This document shows, piece by piece, positions 9,226 to 18,108 of a stretch of 30,208 nt of DNA. A program made the position numbers and the translations under genes. Origin of the DNA: Reticulitermes lucifugus (Eukaryota > Arthropoda > Insecta > Blattodea > Rhinotermitidae); contig JAKCWW010002345.1 in the NCBI GenBank assembly GCA_026260175.1, positions 5,158 through 35,365 of the forward strand, given 5' to 3'. Every line of letters begins with the position of its first letter. Within the stretch, counting starts at the first letter, position 1. The notes beneath the pieces were generated by a model, which did no database searches, was not told the DNA's origin, and saw only the letters and a program-made list of their open reading frames with translations.

Positions 9226-10010
9226 ATATGTAAAAGAAGGCTCTGAAAAGGGGCATCTCTCTCCATACGGGCCCCGTCGGGGAACAGGGAGGGATGCTCC
9301 TTTACCGGGGACATAGAAAGGCGAGTTTTTATTTTTATTAGGAGATCTATTTTCATTACGTGTCCGAGAGATATGTAAAAGACGGCTCTGGGATAGGCGT
9401 CTCTCTCCATAGGGGCCCCGCTGAGGGAACTTGGAGGAGGGAATCCTTCACCGGGGCCTTCGAGAGACAGGTAAAAGAAGGCTCTGGAGGGGGAGCGTGG
9501 GAGAACCTGGAAGGGGGGGCTCCTTTGCCGGGGCCTTTGAAAGACATGTAAAAGAAGGCTCTGGTGACGGGCATCTCTCTCCATGGGGGCCCCGTTGGGG
9601 ACCTTGGAGGGGGGACTTCTTCACCGGGCACTTTGAGAGACAGGTAAAAAAAGGCTCTGGAGAGAGCGTGTGTCTCTCTGTGGGAGCTCTGCGAGGGGAA
9701 CCTGGAAGGGGGGCTCCTTTGCTGGGGACTTATAAAGATATGTAAAAGAAGGCTCTGGAAATGGAACATCTTTCTCTGTACGTAGGGGCTTCGTAAGGGG
9801 AACCTGGAGGGGGGTATCTTTACTGGGGACTCTGAGAGACATGTCAGGGAGGGCTTTGGAAGGGGAGGGTCTCTGTCTTTACAGAGGCTCCGTGAGGGAA
9901 ACCTGGAGGGAGGGCTCCCATACTGAAGACTCCAAGACACTTGTAATAGAAGGCTCTAGAAAAGGAGCATTTCTTTTTGTGGGAGCTTCATAAGGGGAAC
10001 CTAAAGGTAT
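9226..10010. repeat. GC-rich tandem array, about 97-bp units
   Basis: About eight diverged units share a layout. Each has gaga-tatgtaaaagaaggctctgg, then a c/t-rich ctctctcca part, then gggg-ccccg, aacctggaggggggg and ctcctt-accggggac. The taaaag marker occurs at 9231, 9376, 9472, 9549, 9645 and 9743, with decayed versions at 9844 and 9944, giving spacings mostly of 96-101. The first interval is longer because of an AT-rich insert near 9322-9361, and one unit is about 20 bp shorter. Long open frames on both strands are by-products of the repeat period and base composition. Its position just 5' of the LINE relic suggests 5' UTR monomers of that element. Confidence 0.9.
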
Positions 10011-10269
10011 TTAGCAAGGGAGGGCTCGGCCAATATGTTTATTGGGCCACAACCTGTACATTACATATTTTTCTGTTACGTATAACTTAGAGGTTTCGTG
10101 GCCTTATGTAGGGCCACAACACTCTAAGAAAGCATCCGTATTTTAGGGGGTACAAAGGGAAGGGCCTGTTAAAAAGGCCTACGTGCATCGGACTTCTAAG
10201 GGCTCGAACCCATTAGATATTCTATTCTACACATATAAAAAAATTGGAAAATGGACGGCGCTAGCTGGC

Positions 10270-11860
10270 TGATATCAGCATATCCTGATAATTAATGTCT
10301 GTGCTCCCTCCGGCTCAAACGCTAGATCTGACCGTGAACGCTTTTTCAACAATGAACTCATTTATCTGTTACGAAAGGCCCCAATGCATATTATTCTTGG
10401 TGGCGACTTCAACTGTACAAAGGAACCGCACGACTGTACAGGCACACCTAGGACGAGCAGGACACTTGCTGCCCAAATAAAAACCTACCACCTACACAAG
10501 TGGTAGAGCATGCCGGGCAGGCGCTCCTAATCACACCACACGGCAAATGGGGCTGCCAAACTAGACACGAAATGTCACTCACAATCTGCTCCATCTAAAC
10601 GTCTACTCACAAATACTTGCGACGGCATTCTCCGACCACTTAGCAGCGACCCTGCGTATAAACATGCGTGTCGCTATCACTCCCGTGGTACATGGTACTG
10701 GAGAATGAGCGTTCAGCTCTTTGAAGATCCGTCTATCAAAGGCCGCCTAAAGCAATAGTGGACCCTCGGAAATTGCAACTACCACCCTGCGACAATATTG
10801 TATGTTGGTTGGACGCTTACGTAAAACAACTGAAGTTTTCCCTAATTGAAGGACAACAACGCAGCAAGGCCATCAGGCTTCAAGAGAAGTTCTATTATAC
10901 ACGCACATACGATCTACTGCATCATTTTGATGACTCTCCGCTGTCTGTCACACAACTGAAGTTCTACCAACGGATACTACAACAACTGCAACTTCAGAAA
11001 ACTGCCGGTCTTAAGGTCAGCCATCGGGACAACACCTCACTACCTGCGGCATGACCATCCATTTTTCACCTAACTAAACTACTAAAATGTCAACGCCAGC
11101 AGACAATCACAACACTCTGTACCGCCGATGGTATCCAACTAACGACACCAAAACACATCCGGCTACATTCTGCCGAACACAACACGAACCGGTTCGACAG
11201 GATGACACACGAACCCAGCATGCACATAATGGGGCAGACACTCCAACAATGACATTAATTATGCATTGTCACAACCAATCACTCTGAACGAATTACGGCA
11301 AGCCATATCCAAAGGAGGACATAAACGATCGCCAGATGATGGAATTGCTTTGGAATTCCACATTCGATATTGGGAAATAATTAAGGACGAATTGTACCTT
11401 TATGCCGCAAAATAAACGCATCACGATTTGCCAATTACGTGGGACCAATGTCAGCATTCCAAAACATGGGCTTCCTGCATGAATAACCGACTACAGGCCC
11501 ATCATTCTTCTGAAATGGGATTATAAATTATTTGCTCGTATCGTAGCTAGGCGGATATCCACACGGCAGTCCTTCACCGCGGCTAGTTCTGCGGTGCGTT
11601 CATCGCACCATCCTTGTTGCAGCGGCAGGACTACGACACCATACCGAAAGTGTCGAAATTACGCACCAACCACGCTGTATCGTGCCCCTCGACTTTCAGG
11701 CAGCCTTCGACAACGTATCACACAACTACCTCCGTTATATCCTACGAGAGTATGGGCTGGACTCTTGACTCCCTGCGTTTAATTATAGTTCTCGTGGACA
11801 CAGTTCAGGTGTTCTGTGGTCCACTGGGCCAGAAAACGAATGTGCCGTCCACATAGCGAA
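10270..11860 (+). mobile_element. Non-LTR retrotransposon relic (endonuclease + RT)
   Basis: The plus strand starts with an apurinic-endonuclease-like region: INVCAPSGSNARS, then LRKAPMHIILGGDFNC with the GDFN motif at 10402-10413, then DCTGTPRTSR. A linker follows with ILRPLS (the expected SDH is lost) and RGTWYWRMSVQLF. The open frame at 10758-11054 carries the spacer before the reverse transcriptase. DYRPIILLKWDYKLFARIVA at about 11489-11550 is RT motif 2. A decayed AF-D motif follows near 11690-11720. Frameshifts and stops break it throughout. The motif order fits an L1/Tx1-like or related LINE. The catalytic YxDD box is not visible, because the copy ends or changes near 11860. Confidence 0.75.
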
Positions 11861-12111
11861 ACCAGCAGAAGAACTTGCGGGCCGCTTTATCCAGCACTCT
11901 CTCGTTGAAATTCTCCATGTCACTGTCGGCACGTGACGTCGCCAGTTTGTCGTCCCTATTCCGAAGAGCAGTCAGTGTAACATAACTGAAAATTGATATT
12001 CTTTGATATTAGGTAATCAAAACTGACTCTGCGTGATTTCGGGCTTCCACAGCGATGCTGGTGATATCTGCGCTCTCCTGGGATATTACGCAGCGTCGAG
12101 TGGCAATTCTT

Positions 12112-12156
12112 TACCGACGTTTCGGGAAATCCTATTGGTCCCATCTTCAAGGGTGA
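12112..12156 (-). ncRNA. Diverged hammerhead-like dyad
   Basis: On the minus strand, CTTGAAGATGG is followed by a GGGA...TCCC stem and GAAACGTCGG (GAAAC at 12123-12119). The arrangement mimics box I - stem II - box II of a hammerhead, but box I differs at key bases from CTGATGA. It is probably a decayed or non-cleaving relative. Confidence 0.3.
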
Positions 12157-12356
12157 CGAAGTCCAAGAAGAAAGGCGGTGATAATGTACACAGTTTATAT
12201 AGGGAAAGGTGTGGGCGGTGACTGACACTAAGTAAGCGTAATGACAGCCAATAGGATTGTAACAGCGTGAGGGTGAGGGGGAGGGAGGAGCAAAGTTTTA
12301 TAGCTCAGTGGTGCACCTTTTTTTTCGTGTTGCAACACAATTACGTAAACTAATAT

Positions 12357-12554
12357 AACTATAAACAGTCACCAACAAATGCACAACATTACGAGTGTCG
12401 TTAACAGACCCAACGCAGCATTTGATAAGCACTACTGTAACCCCTGATGATGGCTCCTCGCGAGCCGAAACATGTGTAGGGTTTTAATTATGATAAAAGG
12501 TTAATTTACACCTTTATTGATGGTTTGTGCATTTGTTGGTGACTGTTTGTAGTT
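12357..12554. repeat. 31-bp inverted repeat around the ribozyme
   Basis: The left arm 12357-12387 and right arm 12524-12554 are inverse complements with two mismatches, sharing an uninterrupted 18-bp core (aaacagtcaccaacaaat). They enclose about 136 bp that contain the hammerhead. A transcript would form a long closing stem with the ribozyme in the loop. Confidence 0.93.
12439..12483 (+). ncRNA. Type I hammerhead ribozyme with minimal stem III
   Basis: All conserved core elements are present in order. Stem I 5' strand is AACCC (12439-12443) and box I is CTGATGA (12444-12450). Stem II is GGCTC/GAGCC with loop CTCGC (12452-12466), and box II is GAAA (12467-12470). A two-base-pair stem III CA/TG with a TG loop follows (12471-12476), then TA (12477-12478) before the predicted cleavage after 12478. 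Stem I 3' strand is GGGTT (12479-12483), pairing perfectly with the 5' strand. Such short-stem-III forms are known in Penelope-like elements and retrozymes and tend to act as dimers. Activity here is inferred, not shown. Confidence 0.82.
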
Positions 12555-12560
12555 TAAAAA

Positions 12561-13379
12561 TGCATGGTGAATTAAGACTAAAGTTAATATAACTATGTTG
12601 GTAATAGAAATAAGAACTTATTTCTTTCTTGTGGTATTATCTGCCACAATTTTCTTTTGATCTGCATACGGTAGGGTACCATGTAAAGGGGGTATAGGTA
12701 AAACAGCCCCCATTGTTTTTATAGTAATAGACAGCATTTGCTTGTCGATTATTTGCAAATTTTATGTTATTCATACCCTGCAGTTTTGTTACATGTCTTG
12801 CTGATAATGCAAACAGTCCTGTTTGTTCTGCACGTACAGCCAATCACTTTCTCAGGGATGTCTCCAGTCTAGCATCCATTACATCCCCATTTTCCCCAGT
12901 TAGTGTGTCTTCTGCATGTGCTCATCCTATGTAGAATGGAACCTTTTGCTTCAACACTTCACATGTTGTAAATTGATTTCCTGTTTGGAACAGACGCATC
13001 AGGGCAGTTTCATTTGAATTTATGATGACAGTTCTTACAGAAATTAAATTTAGTAATATACCCTCAATTAAATGTGCTATGATGCAACAGGATCCTCAAG
13101 GCGAGTGTAAATAATGCATACCTGACCTCCCTCTGCAGCAAGCATGCGAGTGACATCGAGAGTAGGCTGTTTTATAAGATAAGCAAGCTGATAGAAAGAG
13201 ACCAGTGATAGTCGACACGTAAAATAATGACATAAGTCAGGCCATGTTTACAGGTAAATGGACTCTTGGGTCATTCAGATTAAAAGTGTGCTCATACAGT
13301 ATGGATATGAGACCAGAATTCACTGAAATCAGCAATGTGAAAGTCCCAATAGTCTCGTGGCTCTTGTTGTTGTTTTACA
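12561..13379. other. AT-rich non-coding stretch
   Basis: No gene or classified repeat was recognised. Short open frames such as the minus-strand one at 12637-12843 have no visible domain. Confidence 0.5.
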
Positions 13380-13382
13380 GTA

Positions 13383-13650
13383 GTTTGCTGCATGGACAGT
13401 CTTAAGGCTTCCATCTTCTCTGGAGACAGAATGCTTGGTGTGCTTTGGCATTTTCATTCAAAAACTAAAACTTTATCTTTGAACGACTGCATCAGTCCAT
13501 ACAGTATTCTTAATGTGAGCCCACCTGGTACCAAAGTAAGCACAGGTATGTCTTTGCACTGCAATAACACTCTTTGTTTCTGCATAAAACACCAGCAGTC
13601 TTGCTCTCGCTTCGACAGTGTACTGACCTTCGTCTGCCATCTTTACAGAT
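13383..13650 (-). pseudogene. Transposase N-terminal relic (DUF4817-type HTH)
   Basis: From about 13645 the minus strand reads MADEGQYTVEARARLL, then FYAETKSVIAVQRHT, then a FGTRWAHIKNTVW block. This matches the start of helix-turn-helix (DUF4817-like) proteins encoded by mariner-like elements that I recall from many arthropods (VQR-F-x-FGTRWAPSKNTI). The frame then breaks, and only short pieces continue to about 13383. The catalytic domain is absent, so this is a fragment of a DNA transposon rather than a host gene. Confidence 0.75.
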
Positions 13651-14537
13651 GGTCTTCATCACTACATCGCTGGTACAATGGTAGGGTACTGCACATCAGG
13701 TATTTCCAAGAACTATTACATTCACCCACAAAATTGAAAATTTCTTGTCCATATGGTACAATTGCAAGACAAAATAAATGTTTAACATTTTGTGCAAAAC
13801 CTTGTATTTCAAAATGTGCTATTCATGACCACTTTCCAGTCACTTCCAATCACTTTTTGATCCCCAACTAGCATCATATTCCACATTTTTTCTGGTGCTG
13901 AAGGTCAGCCATGAAACTAGTCACACACTTTGCACCTATCAATAAGGTTAATAATGGAAATAATTTTAATTACACGTTTGCTATAAACATTGGTGTGCCC
14001 AGACTGTGATGCCATGTAGCTTGGTAGACAGACATACACCAACATGTCTGAAGAAGCTGCTGCCTCCATTATCAGGTACACGATAATGCACGTCATTCTA
14101 TCAGACTTCACAGCGCCACATCTTACAAGACAGCAACAGTCACAGTTACCACCATAACAGTCCCAAAACTCACAGCTTTCCTGTAGTTAAGACATGGTGT
14201 TACACACACTTATAACTTGACCTTTGCTTTTATAGTGCACATTTGAAAATGCTATATGCAAAATAGGCCATTACAGTTCCATATCATATTGGTCAACTGG
14301 GGTCCTTCAGGATGACAAGTCTGTTGGTTAATACACAAACCTACAGGACATGCTACATGACAAATGAACCTTCAAGATGTAAATTTTTAATGTTACTAAC
14401 AACTCAAATGTTTAAATCAGGGGATTTAAGATACATATATCAAAGCAAAACAACAACAGTACTGCATTACACAACTAATGAAATCAGCAAATACAGAAAA
14501 CCATTTGGAATGTAGTCAAAAGAAAGAGATCAACAAA
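13651..14537. other. AT-rich non-coding stretch
   Basis: No gene was recognised. It probably includes the upstream flank of the transposase relic at 13383-13650, but I found no inverted termini. Confidence 0.4.
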
Positions 14538-14539
14538 TA

Positions 14540-14713
14540 CAGTCAAACTCAGTTATAACATCATGAAAGAGACTGAATAAGCTGTGTCACTGTAAACAAG
14601 TGTCACTCTAAGCAAGTAATATGCCTTATGAGGAACTAAATGGTATCACAGAATATCTGATGCTAAAGACAAGGTGTTGCATAAACTGATCTTGTTGTAA
14701 CTGAGCTTCATTG
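14540..14713 (-). mobile_element. pogo-type MITE with TA duplication
   Basis: This 174-bp element is flanked by TA on both sides (14538-14539 and 14714-14715). Its ends read CAGTCAAACTCAGTTATAAC and, inverted, CAATGAAGCTCAGTTACAAC. Reverse-complemented, its interior (gcaacaccttgtct, attctgtgatacca, cctcataaggcat) aligns with the left part of the 960-bp pogo element at 23473-24432 and with the MITE at 23130. It is therefore a short non-autonomous derivative of that family. Confidence 0.88.
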
Positions 14714-14763
14714 TACTTTTTAGCAGTTGCAGAAAATTATTCTTTCACCAATATACATAATGG

Positions 14764-15000
14764 TAGGGTAAAGGTAAAGTTCACCCTACAACCTGCCATG
14801 AAGGTACAGAGGGGGAGTAAGGTATAGCTATACTCTTTCTTTAACCTCAGCACTAGATGGTAGCGGGTGGTTAACATCACACCCTGGCTGCTTTATCCCA
14901 GGGAATGATGCGATACCCCTTGTATAGGAGGCTGGGTGGGCTCCAGCAGGTGCAGAAAATCTTGCACCCACCGGGATTCCATCCCCAAAGCATTCATCCC
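14764..15000 (-). mobile_element. SINE copy, inverted and degraded
   Basis: Reading on the minus strand, a B-box-like ggaatcccgg near 14975 is followed by body blocks also present in the SINEs at 4079-4390 and 7251-7547. On the plus strand these are aggaggctgggtgggctcc, cccagggaatgatgcgatacc, cctcagcactagatgg and, at the 3' end, gtaaaggtaaag. The A box is not clear, and no target duplication was found. Confidence 0.65.
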
Positions 15001-15189
15001 ATTGCGAGATGATATAAATAATGACATGTCATTAGTTTCCAGGTATAACTTACTGAAAATTGCTTATAAAATTATTAGGATCACGTAATTGCATCAAAGA
15101 ACTTGTCTTGATATAGTGAAACATCTAGCAAAGTTATGAAAATCAGCTTACACTCAAATACTGTACCATTAAGCACCCTATGCTGTCAC

Positions 15190-16130
15190 TCAATTGAAAC
15201 AGGAACTTTTCCAGACCATTAAAATAGACACTGCTAAACCCTTACATAAGAAAGGCTGTAAGTTATGTATTTCAAATTAAAGCTGCTTTATTAAATTTGT
15301 TCTCTAACATCTTCAGACAGTTCTGTACAAATGTGTAATGGACCATTTACACTGCAACAGCTATTCAGTTAATGAATAGTTTGGTTTTCAAGAAAATTGT
15401 CTCCAATAAACATATGCATGAAGTAAGGAAGGTTAATAGCAAAATGCATGTTACAGCCTAGCCAAGGCCCCTGAGTATGTAAATTACAGGATATTAGTTA
15501 CAAGATTATCTTACTATGGGTTAGATGGGAATGCAGGCCAACAGTTTGACTTGTTTCTTACAAACATAAGGCAGGGAGCTGAGATTAAGTTTCAGACACA
15601 TCAAAATGATACTTCAGTCTGGAATACAGTAAAACATAAGTCACATACCAGGCTTGACACTTGGTCCCCTCTTTTTTTTATGATGTATATTGGTGACCTT
15701 TAATGCATTATAACTACCACCTCAGAACCAGTTCTCTTTACTGATGATACTAACAGAATAATATCCTAAAGAGTCAGTCACAGGTTGTAAAATCATGAAA
15801 CAATATCTTTACGTTCATGAAACAGGAACTTATAGCTAACACTCACTTTAAATACTGACAAAACAAACTTCATAAACTTGGTAACCCCTAACAAACCTAC
15901 AACTGATATGGATATAACTTACCATGGTAAATCTGTACAGGAAGCTCATACCATAAAGTCTCTTTGTATCCAAGGACATTGGATAAGTCAGACAACATAC
16001 TATGAACATTGTGACAGCACATATTCTCTCATTCATTTAATACGATACAGTTTTGGAGGAAACATGTAACAGTAATAAATTATTCCTTTTGCTGATACAG
16101 ACTGTCAACACAGCAAGAAACACCCTTCTT
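15190..16130 (+). mobile_element. Jockey-like LINE reverse-transcriptase relic
   Basis: The plus strand, across several frames, gives GTFPDH near 15200, LAKAPEYVNYRILVTRLSYY with GLDGNAGQQF near 15460-15550 (the AFD motif reads APE), and VKHKSHTRLDTWSPLF with MYIGDL near 15630-15700. It continues with the catalytic box FTDDT at 15737-15751, LNTDKTNFINL at 15855-15890, and IKSLCIQGHW where the family has KFLGL-ID. The aspartate pair survives, but frameshifts and stops kill the ORF. Motif order matches Jockey-clade elements. The 5' and 3' limits are approximate. Confidence 0.85.
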
Positions 16131-16175
16131 ATGAGGCAGCAATGGATACATAACTACTGTAGCAGTATAAAGTGG

Positions 16176-16246
16176 ACACACACGCGCGCACCCACAAAAA
16201 CACACACACACACATGCACCATGCACACATGCATGCACACACACAT
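16176..16246. repeat. CA-rich microsatellite
   Basis: An impure (CA)n tract with CG and ATGC interruptions. Confidence 0.9.
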
Positions 16247-16371
16247 ATTGAACTAGCTTGAGGGGTTAACATAGTCTTGTGGAACTTGTTAGAATAAAAT
16301 AAGGCATATTTAAACAAATGACACATTATGCAGCCGATAATACAAGAAAACAGTAATCCTTATATGGTCTG

Positions 16372-16568
16372 CTACACTAAACTCTGCTCTGGTGCAAAGA
16401 GGACTTCATTTGCTCCAAACTTAAGGAATTGCTGTAGTTTTATCACCACATACTCTATATCACAGTTTCCCTCAATTCTCAAAGCTTCTATCACTTTTGA
16501 CTGATAAAAGAGTTTCTTCATAACAATATTGCAAGTTTCATTACCTGCAGAAACAGAACAAATACCAC
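16372..16568 (-). CDS. Possible terminal coding exon, gene unknown
   Basis: On the minus strand a strong acceptor (tttttctttcttccag) precedes 16568. From there a frame is open to a TAG at 16374-16372, encoding about 64 residues. They include GNETCNIVMKKLFYQ, KVIEALRIEG and YVVIKLQQFLKFGANEVLF, which looks helical and protein-like. A second possible acceptor (tttctgcag) lies before 16544 in the same exon. I do not recognise the protein. It could be the last exon of a gene whose other exons lie within or beyond the THADA locus, an alternative THADA end, or chance. No strict poly(A) signal was found immediately downstream. Confidence 0.25.
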
Positions 16569-16599
16569 CTGGAAGAAAGAAAAACAGCATGATTTACAC

Positions 16600-17590
16600 A
16601 TCCATTTTTAGGAACTTCGCTTACACAAATGACCCTAAGAAACAACCTCAAGAAGGAAGGCTACAAACAGGAGGGAAGACTGCTTTTAATAGCAATCTTT
16701 CCCCAGAAATTCACAAGAGCAATATGCAAAAAGTTATGAAAAAATATCTTCCTCTTGCTACAGACAGTAATGTGGGCGCTGATAAGGTACGATATGCAAC
16801 CATCATTTCTCAAATTGGAACTAAACTTTCTAAATGACATACAATACATGGTCAAAGAAATCTTGTAACAGTTGCTCAAGACTAAAAAACACAGGATGTC
16901 ATGATCCTAAAACTCAAACCTGAGTTCTCCAAAACTATCCCTCTGGCTTGTCTTAAAAGAACGTTTCTTTAGTTGGCCAATATATCCCTGTGACGACGAC
17001 AGTTAAGTAGTTCACTTGCACATGTTGGTTACATCATGCAACTTTGCCACTGAAACAGTCGCTCAACTATGGGACTAATGTGCTCATATGCAATGCATGA
17101 ATTCATCAGTGTAAAGGAACAATGAATGTGGAACATTTCAATGTTACACACATCAACAAAGTTATGATACATAAAATGCAACTATATTTTTAAACCACTT
17201 GATATGCTGATACTAAATCTGGATGCAAACATACTGCATCATACAAGTATTAGAGTTTTGAATAAAACAGTAATGGTCATTTTTCGTACATATCATTTAA
17301 AAAATCAACATTGCTTAGTAAATTCTGGCAAAACAGGAGGTTAGGGATTCTGTATTGTAATAACCACATCCATACTACATGTCAGCATAGCCAGTTGTAG
17401 TATTCTGTTGTCACTTCTCTTTGAATAAAGTGATACTCTATTAATTTGGATAAATGGCACTACTGCGCCTGTATGAATGTGTGTGGACAGTTCATATCTT
17501 GCATACACATAAAAATACAGGACAACAAAGAATCTGTCCATATTAACAACATTTTTACTGTCACCAGCATACCCAATTTAGTTAAAACCA
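16600..17590. other. Non-coding stretch downstream of THADA
   Basis: Short overlapping open frames occur on both strands (for example 16529-16837 plus and 17341-17541 minus), but none shows a recognisable domain, and no repeat was classified. Confidence 0.45.
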
Positions 17591-17591
17591 A

Positions 17592-17597
17592 TTTATT
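17592..17597 (-). terminator. Candidate THADA poly(A) signal
   Basis: TTTATT on the plus strand gives AATAAA on the minus strand, about 510 bp past the THADA stop. It is the first strict hexamer I find downstream. Use of this site is inferred. Confidence 0.35.
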
Positions 17598-17629
17598 CTG
17601 TATACATAATAACAAAATGTGAGCATTAT

Positions 17630-18050
17630 TTACATGGTTACATTATTAAAAATTTTGAAAGTTAATAGTGATCCTGTTTTGAAGTGTGACACTGTGCAGA
17701 ACTGGGCTGTGTCAGACACTTTAGAGGTCATGCTGCCTCCATCTTCTGGGTCAAAGTAATACGACAATACAGCTGGCTTATATAGATGATATACAAACAG
17801 GTGTGATCCTCCAAGGCCCCTCAATGGTACCTCCACTTTGCTGAAGGTATACTTTTTGCTGGGTAAGGGGCTTGCATGTATCAGTGAACTCAAAAGCTAT
17901 GCCAGCAGCATCCTAGCTGCTGGTGCAGCCATCCATACTGGACAGATTCTGAGCAAGCTGCCAGTAAGACAGGGACCCTCATCCTCCAATTTGGGGGTTA
18001 GGTCATGAGGCTGACAGCCCTAATCCCCATAAAAAACTAATGCTGTAAAT
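17630..18050 (-). repeat. Dispersed repeat fragments in THADA 3' region
   Basis: Minus-strand frames at about 17780-17630 read PEDGGSM in one frame and KMEAA in the next. I recall this pair from very abundant dispersed sequences in cockroach and termite assemblies. On the plus strand, 17975-18045 has ccaatttgggggttaggtcatgaggctgacagccctaat-like text, also familiar from arthropod LINE-associated repeats. Both lie between the THADA stop and the candidate poly(A) signal, so they may be transcribed as 3' UTR. Classification is from memory. Confidence 0.45.
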
Positions 18051-18108
18051 CCTAAAAGTAAAAGTAAAATAAAACAATATTCCCCTTATTTTGTGTGAAT
18101 CTTTTCTT

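Larger units (their letters stand above)
11990..12560. mobile_element. Penelope-like element fragment (non-coding part)
   Basis: This stretch has no coding sequence. It holds an accgacgtttcggg...cccatcttcaaggg dyad (12112-12156) and, 280 bp on, a hammerhead ribozyme (12439-12483) lying between 31-bp inverted repeats (12357-12387 and 12524-12554). Hammerheads with minimal stem III are known from the terminal repeats (pLTRs) of Penelope-like retroelements, and the GAAACGTCGG-type dyad is, as I recall, common in their arthropod copies. I infer a truncated or non-autonomous Penelope-like insertion; no RT or GIY-YIG domain is visible. Confidence 0.5.

Noticed and set aside
9147..9940. Overlapping open frames of 100-194 codons on both strands
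   Set aside because: They lie wholly inside the GC-rich ~97-bp tandem array, occur on both strands at once, and give repetitive low-complexity peptides. They are by-products of the repeat.
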